A DNA stretch of 64,000 bases from a bacterium. Lineage in GTDB: Bacteria > Acidobacteriota > Thermoanaerobaculia > Multivoradales > J023. The notes beneath the pieces were generated by a model. That model did not search any database, had not been told where the DNA came from, and saw only the letters and a program-made list of their open reading frames with translations. Shown here piece by piece: positions 1 to 8,238 of the stretch. The position numbers were made by a program, and so were the translations under genes. The stretch covers positions 1 through 64,000 of the forward strand of contig JAAELT010000086.1 in NCBI GenBank assembly GCA_024226315.1, read 5' to 3'. How positions within the stretch are numbered: the stretch's first letter is position 1; every line of letters begins with the position of its first letter.

Positions 1-18
1 CAGCTCTCCTTTGCTCAT
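1..18 (-). CDS. start of a gene continuing beyond the left edge
   Basis: An ATG at 18..16 overlaps the stop of the DUF1538 gene above it (ATGA), and the frame runs off the window as M-S-K-G-E-L. The overlap suggests a third gene of the same operon. DUF1538 genes are often followed by a P-II-like regulatory protein, which would fit here. Only six residues are visible, so the identity is a guess from context. Confidence 0.4.
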
Positions 19-821
19 TTTGGTGGTTCAACTTCGTTTTTCGCTGTCGCCGTCGTCGTTTTCTCGCCCTTCCTGCGGCCCGCGAGTTGAGCGTATCCGA
101 GCACCGACATGATCGGAAATAGGCTGGCGAATGCGATCAGCCCGAAACCGTCGATCAACGGATTGCGGCCGGTCACGGCCTCCGACAGGCCGAGTCCCAG
201 GGCTGTCACCAGCGGCACGGTCACGGTCGACGTGGTGACCCCGCCCGAATCGTAGGCGAGCGGCACGATCAGCTTGGGCGCGAAGCGTGTCTGGACGATG
301 ACGACCACATAGCCGACGATGATGTAGTAGTGGATCGGATGTCCGGCAACGATGCGGTAAGAGCCCAGCGCGATGCCGACAGCCACGCCCAGGGCCACCG
401 CGATGCGCAGGCCCCAGATCCCGATGCTGCCGCCAGAGACCTCGTTGGCCTTGATAGCCACCGCCATCAGGGACGGCTCGGCGATGGTGGTGCTGAAGCC
501 GATCAGAAACGCGAAGCAGTAGACCCAGTAGAAACTCGCCCAGTGCGCCGGCGCCTCGACGTGCGCCGGCGCGGCGAGGAATGCCGGATCGGTCAGTTGC
601 TCGGCCATGATCCGGCCCAGTGGAAAGAGCGCCGATTCCAGCCCCATCATGAACAGGCTCAGGCCCACCACCACGTACACGAATCCGATCGTCACCTTGC
701 GCAGATTCGGGATCGGCCTGCGAATGACGAAGAGCTGGAAACCGACGATCACCGCCGCGATGGGAAGCACGTCTCGGACGGTGAGCGCCAGGGGCCCCAG
801 AAGGTGCATCAGTCCTGCCAT
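15..821 (-). CDS. DUF1538 family membrane protein (second of a pair)
   Basis: This 268-residue polytopic membrane protein has about six hydrophobic segments and the motif [10 protein letters not shown] followed by [11 protein letters not shown]. The motif also occurs in the upstream gene, and both match the DUF1538 family as I know it. The two DUF1538 genes are paralogues that overlap by TGATG, so they are translationally coupled and their products may form a heteromeric membrane complex. The family's transport or channel substrate is not established. The charged C-terminal tail (about 20 residues, rich in K, T and E) is probably cytoplasmic. The family call is strong; any function is unknown. 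Confidence 0.85.
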   Translation of the reverse strand: MAGLMHLLGPLALTVRDVLPIAAVIVGFQLFVIRRPIPNLRKVTIGFVYVVVGLSLFMMGLESALFPLGRIMAEQLTDPAFLAAPAHVEAPAHWASFYWVYCFAFLIGFSTTIAEPSLMAVAIKANEVSGGSIGIWGLRIAVALGVAVGIALGSYRIVAGHPIHYYIIVGYVVVIVQTRFAPKLIVPLAYDSGGVTTSTVTVPLVTALGLGLSEAVTGRNPLIDGFGLIAFASLFPIMSVLGYAQLAGRRKGEKTTTATAKNEVEPPK

Positions 822-1555
822 CAGACGAGCATCCCGAAGGCCATGACGAAGATGATCGGCGCGAGCGAGGCGAAGGCGATGAGCCCGAATCCGTCCAGCA
901 TCGGATTCCTGCCCTTCAGGGAGGAAGCCAGACCGACGCCGAGCGCGGTGACCAGCGGTACGGTGATGGTGGACGTCGTCACGCCGCCGGAGTCGTAGGC
1001 AATGCCGATGATCTCCCGCGGAGCGAGGAGGGTCATCGCCACCACCATCGAGTAGCCGATGATCAGCATGACGTCGATACGCCAGCCCTTCAGGATGCGG
1101 AAGACCCCGATCACGATCGCGATGCCGACCGACAGGCCGACGGTGAGTCGCAGACCGAGCGCGTAGCCGGCCATCGCCTCGGGGGTGTGCTCGATGACTC
1201 CCGACCCGGCGGCGGCGGCGGCGGCTTCGGCCGCCACCGCGATCAAGGCGGGCTCGGCGACGGTGGTACCGAAGCCGAGAGCGAAGGCGAAGGCCAGCAG
1301 CCAGAATAGGCTGCCCTTGCGGGCAAAAGCGGTGGCGAGCGACTCCCCGAGCGGAAACAGTCCCTGCTCCAGGCCTTTGAGGAAGAAGGTGAGGCCGAGC
1401 AGAACCAGCAGGATACCGACTCCGGTCTCGACTAGGTTCGGCAGGGGTTGGCGCAGCACCGCGAGCTGGAAGAAAAGAACCACCGCCAGGATCGGCGCCA
1501 GGTCTCTGACGCTGCCTGCGATTGCCCTGGCGAGCTCCGACGCGGAGTCTTTCAT
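821..1555 (-). CDS. DUF1538 family membrane protein (first of a pair)
   Basis: The 244-residue protein is a paralogue of the downstream gene and shares [14 protein letters not shown](M/L)(L/I)[11 protein letters not shown] and the paired hydrophobic helices. The ATG at 1555 is preceded by AGGAGGG at good spacing, which makes this the first gene of an at least three-gene operon reading left. An alanine run near residue 115 lies in a loop between membrane segments. No catalytic residues are recognisable, and an integral-membrane transporter-like role is inference only. Confidence 0.85.
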   Translation of the reverse strand: MKDSASELARAIAGSVRDLAPILAVVLFFQLAVLRQPLPNLVETGVGILLVLLGLTFFLKGLEQGLFPLGESLATAFARKGSLFWLLAFAFALGFGTTVAEPALIAVAAEAAAAAAGSGVIEHTPEAMAGYALGLRLTVGLSVGIAIVIGVFRILKGWRIDVMLIIGYSMVVAMTLLAPREIIGIAYDSGGVTTSTITVPLVTALGVGLASSLKGRNPMLDGFGLIAFASLAPIIFVMAFGMLV

Positions 1556-1711
1556 GCGCCCTCCTACAGCGTAGCGGGCGTCACGAACCCAGCCGGCTTC
1601 ACGGTCAGGACCGAACCCACCTGTTTAGGAAGCCGGCGAGTCTCGGCCGACACCGCAAGAACAGTCTACGCGGCGTATCTTTCTTCGGGAGCCGCCCGCC
1701 TGGGTAGCCGG

Positions 1712-1735
1712 GCGACCGCCCTTCCGGACGGTCGC
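1712..1735. terminator. possible hairpin terminator after the zinc-ribbon protein
   Basis: GCGACCG (1712-1718) and CGGTCGC (1729-1735) form a perfect 7-bp stem about 80 nt beyond the stop of the minus-strand gene at 1815. No clear U-tract follows on the minus strand, so this is a weak terminator candidate. The surrounding 259-bp gap (1556-1814) shows nothing else. Confidence 0.3.
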
Positions 1736-1814
1736 GGCAGACCCTCGACCGGGCGCGGGAGGCCGGTCTCGACAACCTGCGGCTCGATGGCGCGCGTGTC
1801 CCCGGCAGGTCGTC

Positions 1815-2552
1815 TCACTCTGGCTTCTCACTCTCGGACGGCTCCGGCGAGCCCTGGGCCTTCAGCTCGCTGCCGTGGTAGGGGCAGTATTTCCAGGCTC
1901 CGTCGAGAGACTCGCCGTCCACCGGGCAGGTCTTGGGCGGCAGGAAGGCCCCGAGAGGCAGCCGAAAGTCGAACGACTGCTTCCCGAGCTTGACGGTGAA
2001 GGCGCCCTCTTCCCGCACCGCGGCAAAGCGCTTGCCGTCGGCGTCCGTCGCCGGCACGAAGAGGAAGTGCATTCCCGCGCCCATCTGCCCCATGTTGGCC
2101 GCCATGATCGACTTCATCATGGTGATGAGGTTCTGCGCGTCGGGCGCGATGTCGGCCGGCGGCAACGGGCGATACTGTTTGCCCTCGCGGTCGACGACCT
2201 CGAAGGTGCTTCTGATAGCGGCGTCTTCGGCGAAGGTCATGCCGCCGAAGGGGCCTATGGTGCCGTCGATGACGGCGAAGATCATGTAGGGGTGCAGAAC
2301 CCCGAGAGCCTCCTGGAGCTGTTCCTCCGGCATCGCGGGCCCGCCCGCCGTCATGATGAAGCGCCAGAACTCCTCAGGCATCCAGAAGACCAGCGCGAGG
2401 CTCTCCGGATCCGCCGACTGCTGCTGCAGATCGACGAACACCCGCTGTGGATCCACGTAGGGCTCGGAGGCGAGGGCCGGAAGGCCGGTCGTCACGGCCA
2501 GGATCAGGGCGAAGGCCAGTACTCTATGGCAGGTCCGTTGGAAATGACTCAT
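1815..2552 (-). CDS. secreted hypothetical protein with C-terminal zinc ribbon
   Basis: The start at 2552 is chosen because AAGGAG lies 7 nt upstream and the protein then begins with a classical signal peptide (MSHFQRTCHRVLAFALIL... cleaved after ALA). The longer frame upstream lacks a ribosome site. The mature part of about 220 residues has no domain I recognise. Near the C terminus C-P-V-D-G plus C-P-Y-H-G forms a CxxD/CxxH zinc-ribbon-like knuckle, and the final residues are rich in S, E and P. The product is probably periplasmic, and its function is unknown. It reads in the same direction as the DUF1538 operon but 259 bp away, so it is probably a separate unit. Confidence 0.75.
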   Translation of the reverse strand: MSHFQRTCHRVLAFALILAVTTGLPALASEPYVDPQRVFVDLQQQSADPESLALVFWMPEEFWRFIMTAGGPAMPEEQLQEALGVLHPYMIFAVIDGTIGPFGGMTFAEDAAIRSTFEVVDREGKQYRPLPPADIAPDAQNLITMMKSIMAANMGQMGAGMHFLFVPATDADGKRFAAVREEGAFTVKLGKQSFDFRLPLGAFLPPKTCPVDGESLDGAWKYCPYHGSELKAQGSPEPSESEKPE

Positions 2553-2922
2553 GGGGTGCTCCTTGGCACGAGGTCCCCCTTGGCTCGCTTCTCGTGATCT
2601 CGTCTCCAGCCCAGCATACATCAGAAGGAATGCCCCGAGGGGGCGTCAACGGAGTCCAGGATCTAGCCGGGGACGAATCTCGAGTAGGCGGTCTTCGAGG
2701 GATTGGGGTGGTCTCACGATCCAAGACCCATCGACGAGTTAGAGTCCCCGGAGGGCGGCTTTGTTTATCGCTAGGGAGGGTTGAGCCGCTGGATTGGTGT
2801 CACGTTCCAGGGCTGCACGGAATCCGTGTTACTCTCCGGTTCATGTTTGACGAAGACACTCGATTCGGGAGATCAACGATGCCCCGAGGCCGCGCTCGTC
2901 GACGACCCGGGAAGGACTCTCC
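2553..2922. other. 370-bp divergent intergenic region
   Basis: This region separates the divergent genes at 2552 and 2923 and must hold both promoters. A TTGACG at 2847-2852 is a possible -35 for the rightward gene, but the hexamer 17 bp downstream (AGATCA) is a poor -10. I found no convincing ORF, palindrome or repeat here. Confidence 0.4.
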
Positions 2923-3663
2923 ATGCCCTACGTGATGCCGCTCCACCGAGAAAAGGCCGCCCGGCGGCTGGCCGGCATGTTGCGCCACAACGGCCCCTGG
3001 ATCGCCGAGAAGCTCGCTCCGCGGATGGAAAAGGTGCTCGAGGAGGGCGAGGCGATGCCCGACGTGGCGCACCTGCTCGACGTGCTAGGGCGCATGGTGA
3101 AAGCCGAGAGCAAGGGGCTCGACGCGGCCGACGCGAAGAGGGCCCACGAGGGCGCCGAGCAGGCCTGGGCGCGCCGCGAGCTCAAGGAGAAGGCGGCGCC
3201 GGAGCTGCGGGAGCGGGTGGTGCAGGTCCGCGACCGACTGCGGCACTTCTACGATGCTGACCTGGTCAGGCAGCTACTGGATTTCGAGGGTCGCACGCCG
3301 CGCGGCGCCGAGGACCTCGTGGACCTTGCCGATCTCATGGTTCGCCGACTGCCCATCCTGAAGCCCAAGAAGACCCCGGGCGTCGAGGTGAATCCCGCCG
3401 CGTGGGCCGAGTACCTGAAGCCGTCGTTCGAGACGGCCCGCGACCTGCTGGATCAGCTCGGCCTGCGGGGGGACGGCGTCCACGTGACGGTGAGGCTCAA
3501 GAAGAAGGCCCTGAGCGCGTTCGACAAGACCTATAGGCAGGTGCTGCGGCTGGCCGAGATGTTCTACCTGCTGGCCGGGCTCGAGCGGCTGGCGAAGAAG
3601 CTGCGGCCCGGCGGCGGCCGGCCGCCCGAGAAGATCAAGAAACAGACGCCCGGCGTCGCCTGA
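2923..3663 (+). CDS. hypothetical helical protein, 246 residues
   Basis: The ATG at 2923 follows GGAAGGA at good spacing. The protein is charged, soluble and almost certainly alpha-helical: N-terminal amphipathic segments are rich in E, K, R and A, a middle region carries repeated leucine heptads, and the C-terminal tail is basic (GGGRPPEKIKKQ). There is no signal peptide or membrane segment, and no catalytic motif or family I can name. It lies 80 bp upstream of the Phd-AraC fusion on the same strand, but the palindrome in between suggests that gene has its own promoter. The protein's function is unknown. Confidence 0.7.
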   Translation: MPYVMPLHREKAARRLAGMLRHNGPWIAEKLAPRMEKVLEEGEAMPDVAHLLDVLGRMVKAESKGLDAADAKRAHEGAEQAWARRELKEKAAPELRERVVQVRDRLRHFYDADLVRQLLDFEGRTPRGAEDLVDLADLMVRRLPILKPKKTPGVEVNPAAWAEYLKPSFETARDLLDQLGLRGDGVHVTVRLKKKALSAFDKTYRQVLRLAEMFYLLAGLERLAKKLRPGGGRPPEKIKKQTPGVA

Positions 3664-3703
3664 TCGGGTGCTTGCCTGTTCGGACCGGCACCGGTGTCGG
3701 CAA

Positions 3704-3741
3704 ATGTTTTAAAGTTTATAGACTTCGAAGTTTGCAAACAT
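3704..3741. promoter_or_regulatory. palindromic operator candidate before the Phd-AraC fusion
   Basis: ATGTTT (3704-3709) and AAACAT (3736-3741) are the ends of an imperfect 38-bp inverted repeat centred at about 3722. The inner arms also match in part (AAGTTT against AAACTT). The block is A+T-rich, unlike its surroundings, and ends 1 nt before the GTG start. Phd/YefM antitoxins bind palindromes at their own promoters, so autoregulation is a natural inference. Confidence 0.5.
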
Positions 3742-3742
3742 C

Positions 3743-4639
3743 GTGAGCCCAGCCATGCGACGTAACCTCCGTGCCGCCGACGCCAGGACCCAGCTCACCG
3801 AAGCTCTGCGCCAGGTCGAGAGCGGCGACGAGGTAACGATCACCCGTTACGGCAAGCCGGTCGCGGTCCTCCTGGGCGCTGATCGCTTGCAGCGCCTCGA
3901 GCGCGCCGCCGAGGCGGCCGAGAGCGCCCGGCAAGAGGTCGCCCCGAAGGTCCCGGCCGCCGAGGGCGCCGGCGACGGGAATACGGCCGCCGCAGGCGAG
4001 CCCGATCGCGAGATCGAGGAGCTGCACCGGCAAGCGGCGGCGGTCAGCCTGCGGCGCATCGACCACGACCTGGCGCGGCTGCCGAAGAAGCTCCGGCCCG
4101 TGCTGCAGATGATCCGCGCCAACCTCTTCAAGCGCCGCCTCACGGTGGAGCGGATCCGTGCTGCCCTGCGCGTCGGCTCCCACGACCTCACTACCGAATT
4201 CCGGCACGCGGTCGGAGCGCCAATCCACCGCTACCTCACCGATCGCCGCCTGGAATGCGGGTCTCTTCTGCTGGTCGACACCGATCTCGAGGTCGGCACC
4301 ATCGCCCGCCTGTGCGGCTACGGAGGCAGTGAGAGCTTCTCGCGCGCATTCAAGAAGCGGTACGGCGTCCGCCCGCCGATCTACCGCGAGTTCGAGGGCG
4401 AGCTGTCGCTGCCGGTGGCGAGCGCGGCCGGGCCCGGCCGCCCGCCGCCCGCGCCGCGCTACCTCGCCGGCCGAGCGACCCTGCCCGAGGGATCGCGCTG
4501 CGCCGGCTGTGGCGGCGAGCTCGAAACCGCCGCGACGCCGCTGCGCGTCTTCGAGGATCTGGCACCGATCTGCGACGTCTGCGCGCGAGACCGGGCGCCG
4601 GAGCTGATCGAGTCGTTGGGCGGCGAAGCGGTAGATTGA
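3743..4639 (+). CDS. Phd/YefM-like domain fused to AraC-type HTH and zinc ribbon
   Basis: The 298-residue protein has three parts. Residues 5-50 (RRNLRAADARTQLTEALRQV, then GDEVTITRYGKPVAVLL) match the Phd/YefM antitoxin fold, a dimeric DNA-binding module. A Q/A/E-rich linker follows. Residues about 115-215 resemble an AraC-family HTH, including R-R-L-E-C-G-S-L-L and IARLCGYGGSESFSRAFKKRYGVRP. The C terminus carries CAGC and CDVC, a four-cysteine zinc-ribbon-like pair. The start is GTG 3743; ATG 3755 is an alternative. No toxin gene follows directly: a repeat array comes next, then a DUF433/DUF5615 pair on the other strand. It is probably a transcription regulator that reuses an antitoxin domain for DNA binding. 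The domain calls are good; the role is inferred. Confidence 0.8.
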   Translation: MSPAMRRNLRAADARTQLTEALRQVESGDEVTITRYGKPVAVLLGADRLQRLERAAEAAESARQEVAPKVPAAEGAGDGNTAAAGEPDREIEELHRQAAAVSLRRIDHDLARLPKKLRPVLQMIRANLFKRRLTVERIRAALRVGSHDLTTEFRHAVGAPIHRYLTDRRLECGSLLLVDTDLEVGTIARLCGYGGSESFSRAFKKRYGVRPPIYREFEGELSLPVASAAGPGRPPPAPRYLAGRATLPEGSRCAGCGGELETAATPLRVFEDLAPICDVCARDRAPELIESLGGEAVD

Positions 4640-4652
4640 TCGAGGGGACGGC

Positions 4653-4710
4653 GCCGTCAGCAGTGGCGGAGGCTCTTCGGCAGGAAGAATTTGGCCCCGC
4701 CACTGACGGC
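4653..4710. repeat. inverted repeat at the edge of the 43-bp array
   Basis: GCCGTCAGCAGTGGCGG (4653-4669) and CCGCCACTGACGGC (4697-4710) are inverted copies differing by a 3-base insertion, and they enclose the first GGAAGAA motif of the array. The structure sits just after the stop at 4639, so it could also act as a terminator hairpin for that gene. Confidence 0.5.
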
Positions 4711-5009
4711 ATAGGCGATTCCACCGGAAGAAAGCAGCCCAGCCACTGGTGACACAGCCGGTTCTGCCGGAAGAAAAGGGCCTTGCCACCGATGGCGGAG
4801 CGGATATCGCCGGAAGAGTGGGGCCTGAAACCGGCCATAGATCACGACGGTGCCGGAAGAACGTGGCTTCTGAGAGCGGTGGGTGGCCTGATTCCGGAAG
4901 AACAGGGCTTGGTCTTGCTGTCGAGAGCCCACCGGGCGGAAGAATAGGGCTTCTCTCGAACTCGGAGCGGCCCGGAGCCGGAAGAACGGGGCTTCTCCGC
5001 GAGCCCGAC
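4681..5009. repeat. array of eight 41-43 bp degenerate repeats (GGAAGAA units)
   Basis: GGAAGA(A/G) occurs at 4683, 4726, 4769, 4812, 4855, 4896, 4938 and 4980, giving spacings of 43, 43, 43, 43, 41, 42 and 42 bp. The conserved core is about CCGGAAGAAnnGGGCYT (15-17 bp), followed by about 26 bp of variable sequence. In the first three units the variable part shares GCCAC(T/C)G. The array fills the whole gap between two convergent genes and stops at the stop codon of the DUF5615 gene (5010). I found no long ORF or cas gene attached. It is best described as a diverged tandem repeat of unknown role. Confidence 0.85.
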
Positions 5010-5360
5010 CTAACGCAACGGCAGGTACTCGACTCGATCCGCCATCTCCTCCGGCTCGCAGGCCTTGGCGATCAGCTCCAGGTCGTCGATGCAGCCGCTG
5101 ATGGAGACCTTGAGTTGATGGCCGTAGATCACGCCCGGAAACGAGATCCGTCGCTCTTGCCGCATTCTCGCCTCGGCAAGGAGATCGTCGTCCTGAGTGA
5201 ACAGGACGCGCCCCAGCTCGGTCGCTCGGTCCAGCAGCTCGGAGTCCGGGAGTCGGTGAGAATCGTCTTCGAATGCCGTCAGTACATCGACGTCTCTCGA
5301 CCGCAAACCGTCGGAGACCGCGCGCCGGACGTGATGATCCATGAAGTAGCGGATCGCCAT
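5010..5360 (-). CDS. DUF5615 PIN-like toxin of a toxin-antitoxin pair
   Basis: This 116-residue protein has the pattern of DUF5615/Mut7-C-like PIN proteins: an acidic N-terminal strand (YFMDHHV), a conserved aspartate block (VLTAFEDD), and a central FTQDDDLLAEA motif like the TxDxDF element of this family. The predicted role is ribonuclease toxin. Its ATG overlaps the stop of the upstream DUF433 gene (TGATG), the usual antitoxin-first arrangement. Its stop codon directly abuts the 43-bp repeat array. Activity is inferred from family and context. Confidence 0.8.
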   Translation of the reverse strand: MAIRYFMDHHVRRAVSDGLRSRDVDVLTAFEDDSHRLPDSELLDRATELGRVLFTQDDDLLAEARMRQERRISFPGVIYGHQLKVSISGCIDDLELIAKACEPEEMADRVEYLPLR

Positions 5361-5674
5361 CAGAGCGCACCGCGCTCCCGGAGGCGGGCGACCAGGCTCG
5401 ACGGGCCGGTCTCACGGCGCCAGCGCTCGACGCGCTCGAAACGACGCTCGATGTCGGCGTCGATCTTTTCTTTGTGATCCCAGTAATAGGCCAGGGCGGA
5501 ATGGATCTGTCCGAGGCTGAGATGGGGGTACTGGAAACGCAGCTCTTCCGGGCTCGATCCGTGCGCCATCATGTCGATCACCAGCTGGAGGATCTTGGTG
5601 TTGGCGCCGGCGATGACCGGCACTCCGGCCTGGTCGATGACGATGTGCTCGTAGGTGGTTGCCGCCAGAGTCAT
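5360..5674 (-). CDS. DUF433 family antitoxin
   Basis: DUF433 proteins are small winged-HTH-like antitoxins that pair with DUF5615 toxins. The core GVPVIAGANTKILQLVIDMM, then SPEELRFQYPHLSLGQIHSALAYY, matches the family pattern GxPvIxGTRi...SpEEi...yPhLt...i..AlaYy. ATG 5674 (MTLAATTY) is preferred over ATG 5680 because AGGAG lies 6 nt before it and runs into the earlier one. About 104 residues is normal for the family. It is the first gene of the two-gene cassette and probably represses it. Confidence 0.8.
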   Translation of the reverse strand: MTLAATTYEHIVIDQAGVPVIAGANTKILQLVIDMMAHGSSPEELRFQYPHLSLGQIHSALAYYWDHKEKIDADIERRFERVERWRRETGPSSLVARLRERGAL

Positions 5675-5740
5675 GTCCATCTCCTCGCGTCAGTGCTTCG
5701 CTGCCACTCAGAAGTCTAGCAGGTGGGCCGCAGGACACGG

Positions 5741-8152
5741 TCAGGACGGTGCCGGCGCTTCGACCGTCGGGATCTCAGGCGGCAGCTCGAGCGGCCACAC
5801 CAGCGGCAGGACGAAGAGCACCACCAGGAAGACCAGGATGGTGAGTGGCAGGCCGACCTTGGTGTAGTCGGTGAAGCGGTAGCCGCCGACGCCCATGACC
5901 AGCAGGTTCACGGGATGGCCCACCGGGCTCATGAAAGCGCAGGAGCTGGCCACGGCCACGACCATCAGCATGGCATAGGGGGAGAGGCCGAGCTCGTCGG
6001 CGCTGGCGAGCGCGATGGGGGAGATGAGCACGGCGACGGCGGCGGTGGGCATGACCTGGGCCGACAGCGCGGTGATCACGAACAGGCCGGCGATGAGCGC
6101 TGTGGTGCCGTAGGCGGCGGCGGTGCCGAGGACGCCGTGGGCGATCAGCTCGGCGGCGCCGGACTCCTGCATGGCGAGGCCCAGGCTCAGCATGCCGGCG
6201 ATCAGCAGCAGGGCCTTCCACTCGATGAAGCGGTAGGCGTCTTCCATCGTCAGGCAGCCGGAGAGCACCATCAGCGCGGCGCCGGCGGGGGCGGCGATGT
6301 AGATCGGCAGCAGGCCCGAGGCCACGGACGCCAGCACCCCGGCCATGATCAGGGCGCTGCGCGGCGCCTTGTGCACCTCGAGCGCCGCGCGGCTGTCGCC
6401 GGACAGCACCACGAAATCCGGCTCGCGGGCCAGCAGCGCCAGCTTGCCGCGGTCACCGTAGACCAGGAAGGCGTCACCCATGCGCAGCTGCATTCTCGCC
6501 AGGCGCGAGCGGTAGGCCTTGCCACGGCGCCAGACCGCGAGCACCGACAGGCCGTAGCGCTCGCGGAACAGGAGCTGGCGCAGGGTGCTGCCGGCCAGCG
6601 TGCTGCGCGGCGACAGGACGACCTCGGCGACCCCCACCTGATCCGATTCGAGCTGGTCGACGTCCGGGCGCAGGTGCTCGTCGACCTCGAGATCCTGCAG
6701 CGCCCCCAGCACTCGCAAGTCCTCGCGCCGCCCCTGGATCAGCAGATGGTCGCCGGCGTGCAGGGCCTCGGCCGGGTCGGGCAGCACCAGCGTTTCATCG
6801 GCACGCAGGATGCCCACCACCGACAGCCCGAAGGCTCGGCCGAGGCGGGTCTCGGCCAGCCTCTTGCCGGCCAGCAGCGAGGTCTCGGGCACGCGCACGC
6901 TCAGCAGCTGCTGCTCGAGGCGATAGTTGTTCTCCAGGTCAGTGGCGGTGAGGTAGCGGTACGAGCCCAGGCCGGCCTGGTCGCGGAGCTTGTCGTGACC
7001 GGCCCGGAGCCCTGAGACCAGCAGCACGTCGCCGGGCTCGAGACGCTTGGCTCGCAGGCCGGTGAAATGGAGCTCGGCGCCGCGCCGGTGGGCGAACACG
7101 TGAAGCCCGAAGCGCCTTCTGAAATCCAGGTCGCGCAGTGTCTTGCCGGCGAGCTCGGAGTCTTTGCCGAGCTCCGCCTCGGCGAGCACGAAGTGGCCCC
7201 GGACCGCCTCGTCGACCGTCCTGCGGAGATCCTCGTGGGCGTCCGCCACCTCCAGGTGCTGCCAGTCGCGCAGATCCTGCAGCCGCTTGCGGTCCCCTTC
7301 CACCATCAGCGCGTCGCCGGCCGCCAGCGCGGTGCCGGGGCCGGGCGCCAGGATGCGGTGGCCGTCGCGCAGGATGGCGAGGACGTTGAGCCCCAGGGCC
7401 ACGCCCACCCGGCTCTGCGCCAGGGTGCGGCCGGCCAGCGCCGAGCCCGGTGGCAGGGTGAGGGTGAAGAGCACCTTGCCCAGGTGGTAGACGCTCTCGA
7501 AGTCGCCTTCCGAAGCGGCCCTCGACTCGCGGCCCGGGTCGCGGTCCGGCAGCAGCCGGTGGCCCCAGAACGTCATGTAGACGACACCAACGGCGAGCGC
7601 CGCCAGGCCCACCGGGGTGAAGTCGAACATCGAGAACGGCTCCAGGCCGTGGTCCTCGAGGGCACCGGCGATCAGGATGTTGGGGCTGGTGCCGATCAGC
7701 GTCGTCATGCCGCCCAGCAGCGAGCCGAAAGCCAGCGGCATGAGCAGCTTCGACGGCGGCCGTCCGAGGCGGCGGGCGATGTCGAGCACCACGGGCAGCA
7801 GCAGGGCAGTGACGCCGATGTCGTTCATGATGCCCGACAGCAGGCCGACGGTAGTCATCATTACCGCGATCATGCGGCGCTCGCCGGTGCCGGCCAGGCG
7901 CAGCACCTGGCGGCCCACCAGGTTGGCGACGCCGGTGCGCTGTAGACCGCCTGAGAGCACCAGCACCGAGGCGATGGCGATGACCGCGTGGTTGCTGAAG
8001 CCGAGCAGCGCGTGCTCGTGATCGATCACGCCGGAGATCGCCAGGGCGAGCAGTACCAGCAGCGCCACCAGGTCGACGCGCAGCTTCTCGGTGACGAACA
8101 GCACCACCGCCGCCAGCAGGACGACGAGGACCAGGATGATCTCTTGTGTCAT
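5741..8152 (-). CDS. SLC13/DASS-type permease with four TrkA-C (RCK_C) domains
   Basis: This 803-residue protein is an SLC13-family transporter with a cytoplasmic insert. Residues 1-200 and 580-790 are membrane helices; they carry the repeated motifs SGVIDHEHALLGFSNHAVIA, GTSPNILIAG and the C-terminal MPTAAVAVLISPIAL with FMSPVGHPVNLLVMG, which resemble the family's paired substrate and sodium sites. Between them lie four TrkA-C-like units, each with L-A-G-(R/K/S)-T/R-L and a terminal GD-x-L-(M/L)-V-x-G. They begin near residues 225, 310, 405 and 490. RCK_C domains usually bind regulatory ligands. The substrate (dicarboxylate, sulfate or another anion) cannot be read from sequence. The gene is monocistronic and divergent from the secreted protein at 8239. 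Confidence 0.85.
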   Translation of the reverse strand: MTQEIILVLVVLLAAVVLFVTEKLRVDLVALLVLLALAISGVIDHEHALLGFSNHAVIAIASVLVLSGGLQRTGVANLVGRQVLRLAGTGERRMIAVMMTTVGLLSGIMNDIGVTALLLPVVLDIARRLGRPPSKLLMPLAFGSLLGGMTTLIGTSPNILIAGALEDHGLEPFSMFDFTPVGLAALAVGVVYMTFWGHRLLPDRDPGRESRAASEGDFESVYHLGKVLFTLTLPPGSALAGRTLAQSRVGVALGLNVLAILRDGHRILAPGPGTALAAGDALMVEGDRKRLQDLRDWQHLEVADAHEDLRRTVDEAVRGHFVLAEAELGKDSELAGKTLRDLDFRRRFGLHVFAHRRGAELHFTGLRAKRLEPGDVLLVSGLRAGHDKLRDQAGLGSYRYLTATDLENNYRLEQQLLSVRVPETSLLAGKRLAETRLGRAFGLSVVGILRADETLVLPDPAEALHAGDHLLIQGRREDLRVLGALQDLEVDEHLRPDVDQLESDQVGVAEVVLSPRSTLAGSTLRQLLFRERYGLSVLAVWRRGKAYRSRLARMQLRMGDAFLVYGDRGKLALLAREPDFVVLSGDSRAALEVHKAPRSALIMAGVLASVASGLLPIYIAAPAGAALMVLSGCLTMEDAYRFIEWKALLLIAGMLSLGLAMQESGAAELIAHGVLGTAAAYGTTALIAGLFVITALSAQVMPTAAVAVLISPIALASADELGLSPYAMLMVVAVASSCAFMSPVGHPVNLLVMGVGGYRFTDYTKVGLPLTILVFLVVLFVLPLVWPLELPPEIPTVEAPAPS

Positions 8153-8238
8153 TGGCCGGGGAGATGGTACCGTATACGCGGCGGAACGGAACGCTCTGGG
8201 GAGAGCCCGGTCGAAGCACGTTTGTGCGAGGAGGCGTC

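Noticed and set aside
3704-3741. Intrinsic terminator of the preceding gene
   Set aside because: The arms are A+T-rich, the stem is interrupted and it abuts a start codon, so it looks like an operator rather than a terminator.
4681-5009. CRISPR array
   Set aside because: The conserved core is only 15-17 bp, variable segments in the first three units resemble each other, unit ends drift by 1-2 bp and no cas gene is present.
5010-5674. VapBC module
   Set aside because: The partners match DUF433 and DUF5615 better than VapB/AbrB and VapC, although the fold of the toxin is PIN-like.
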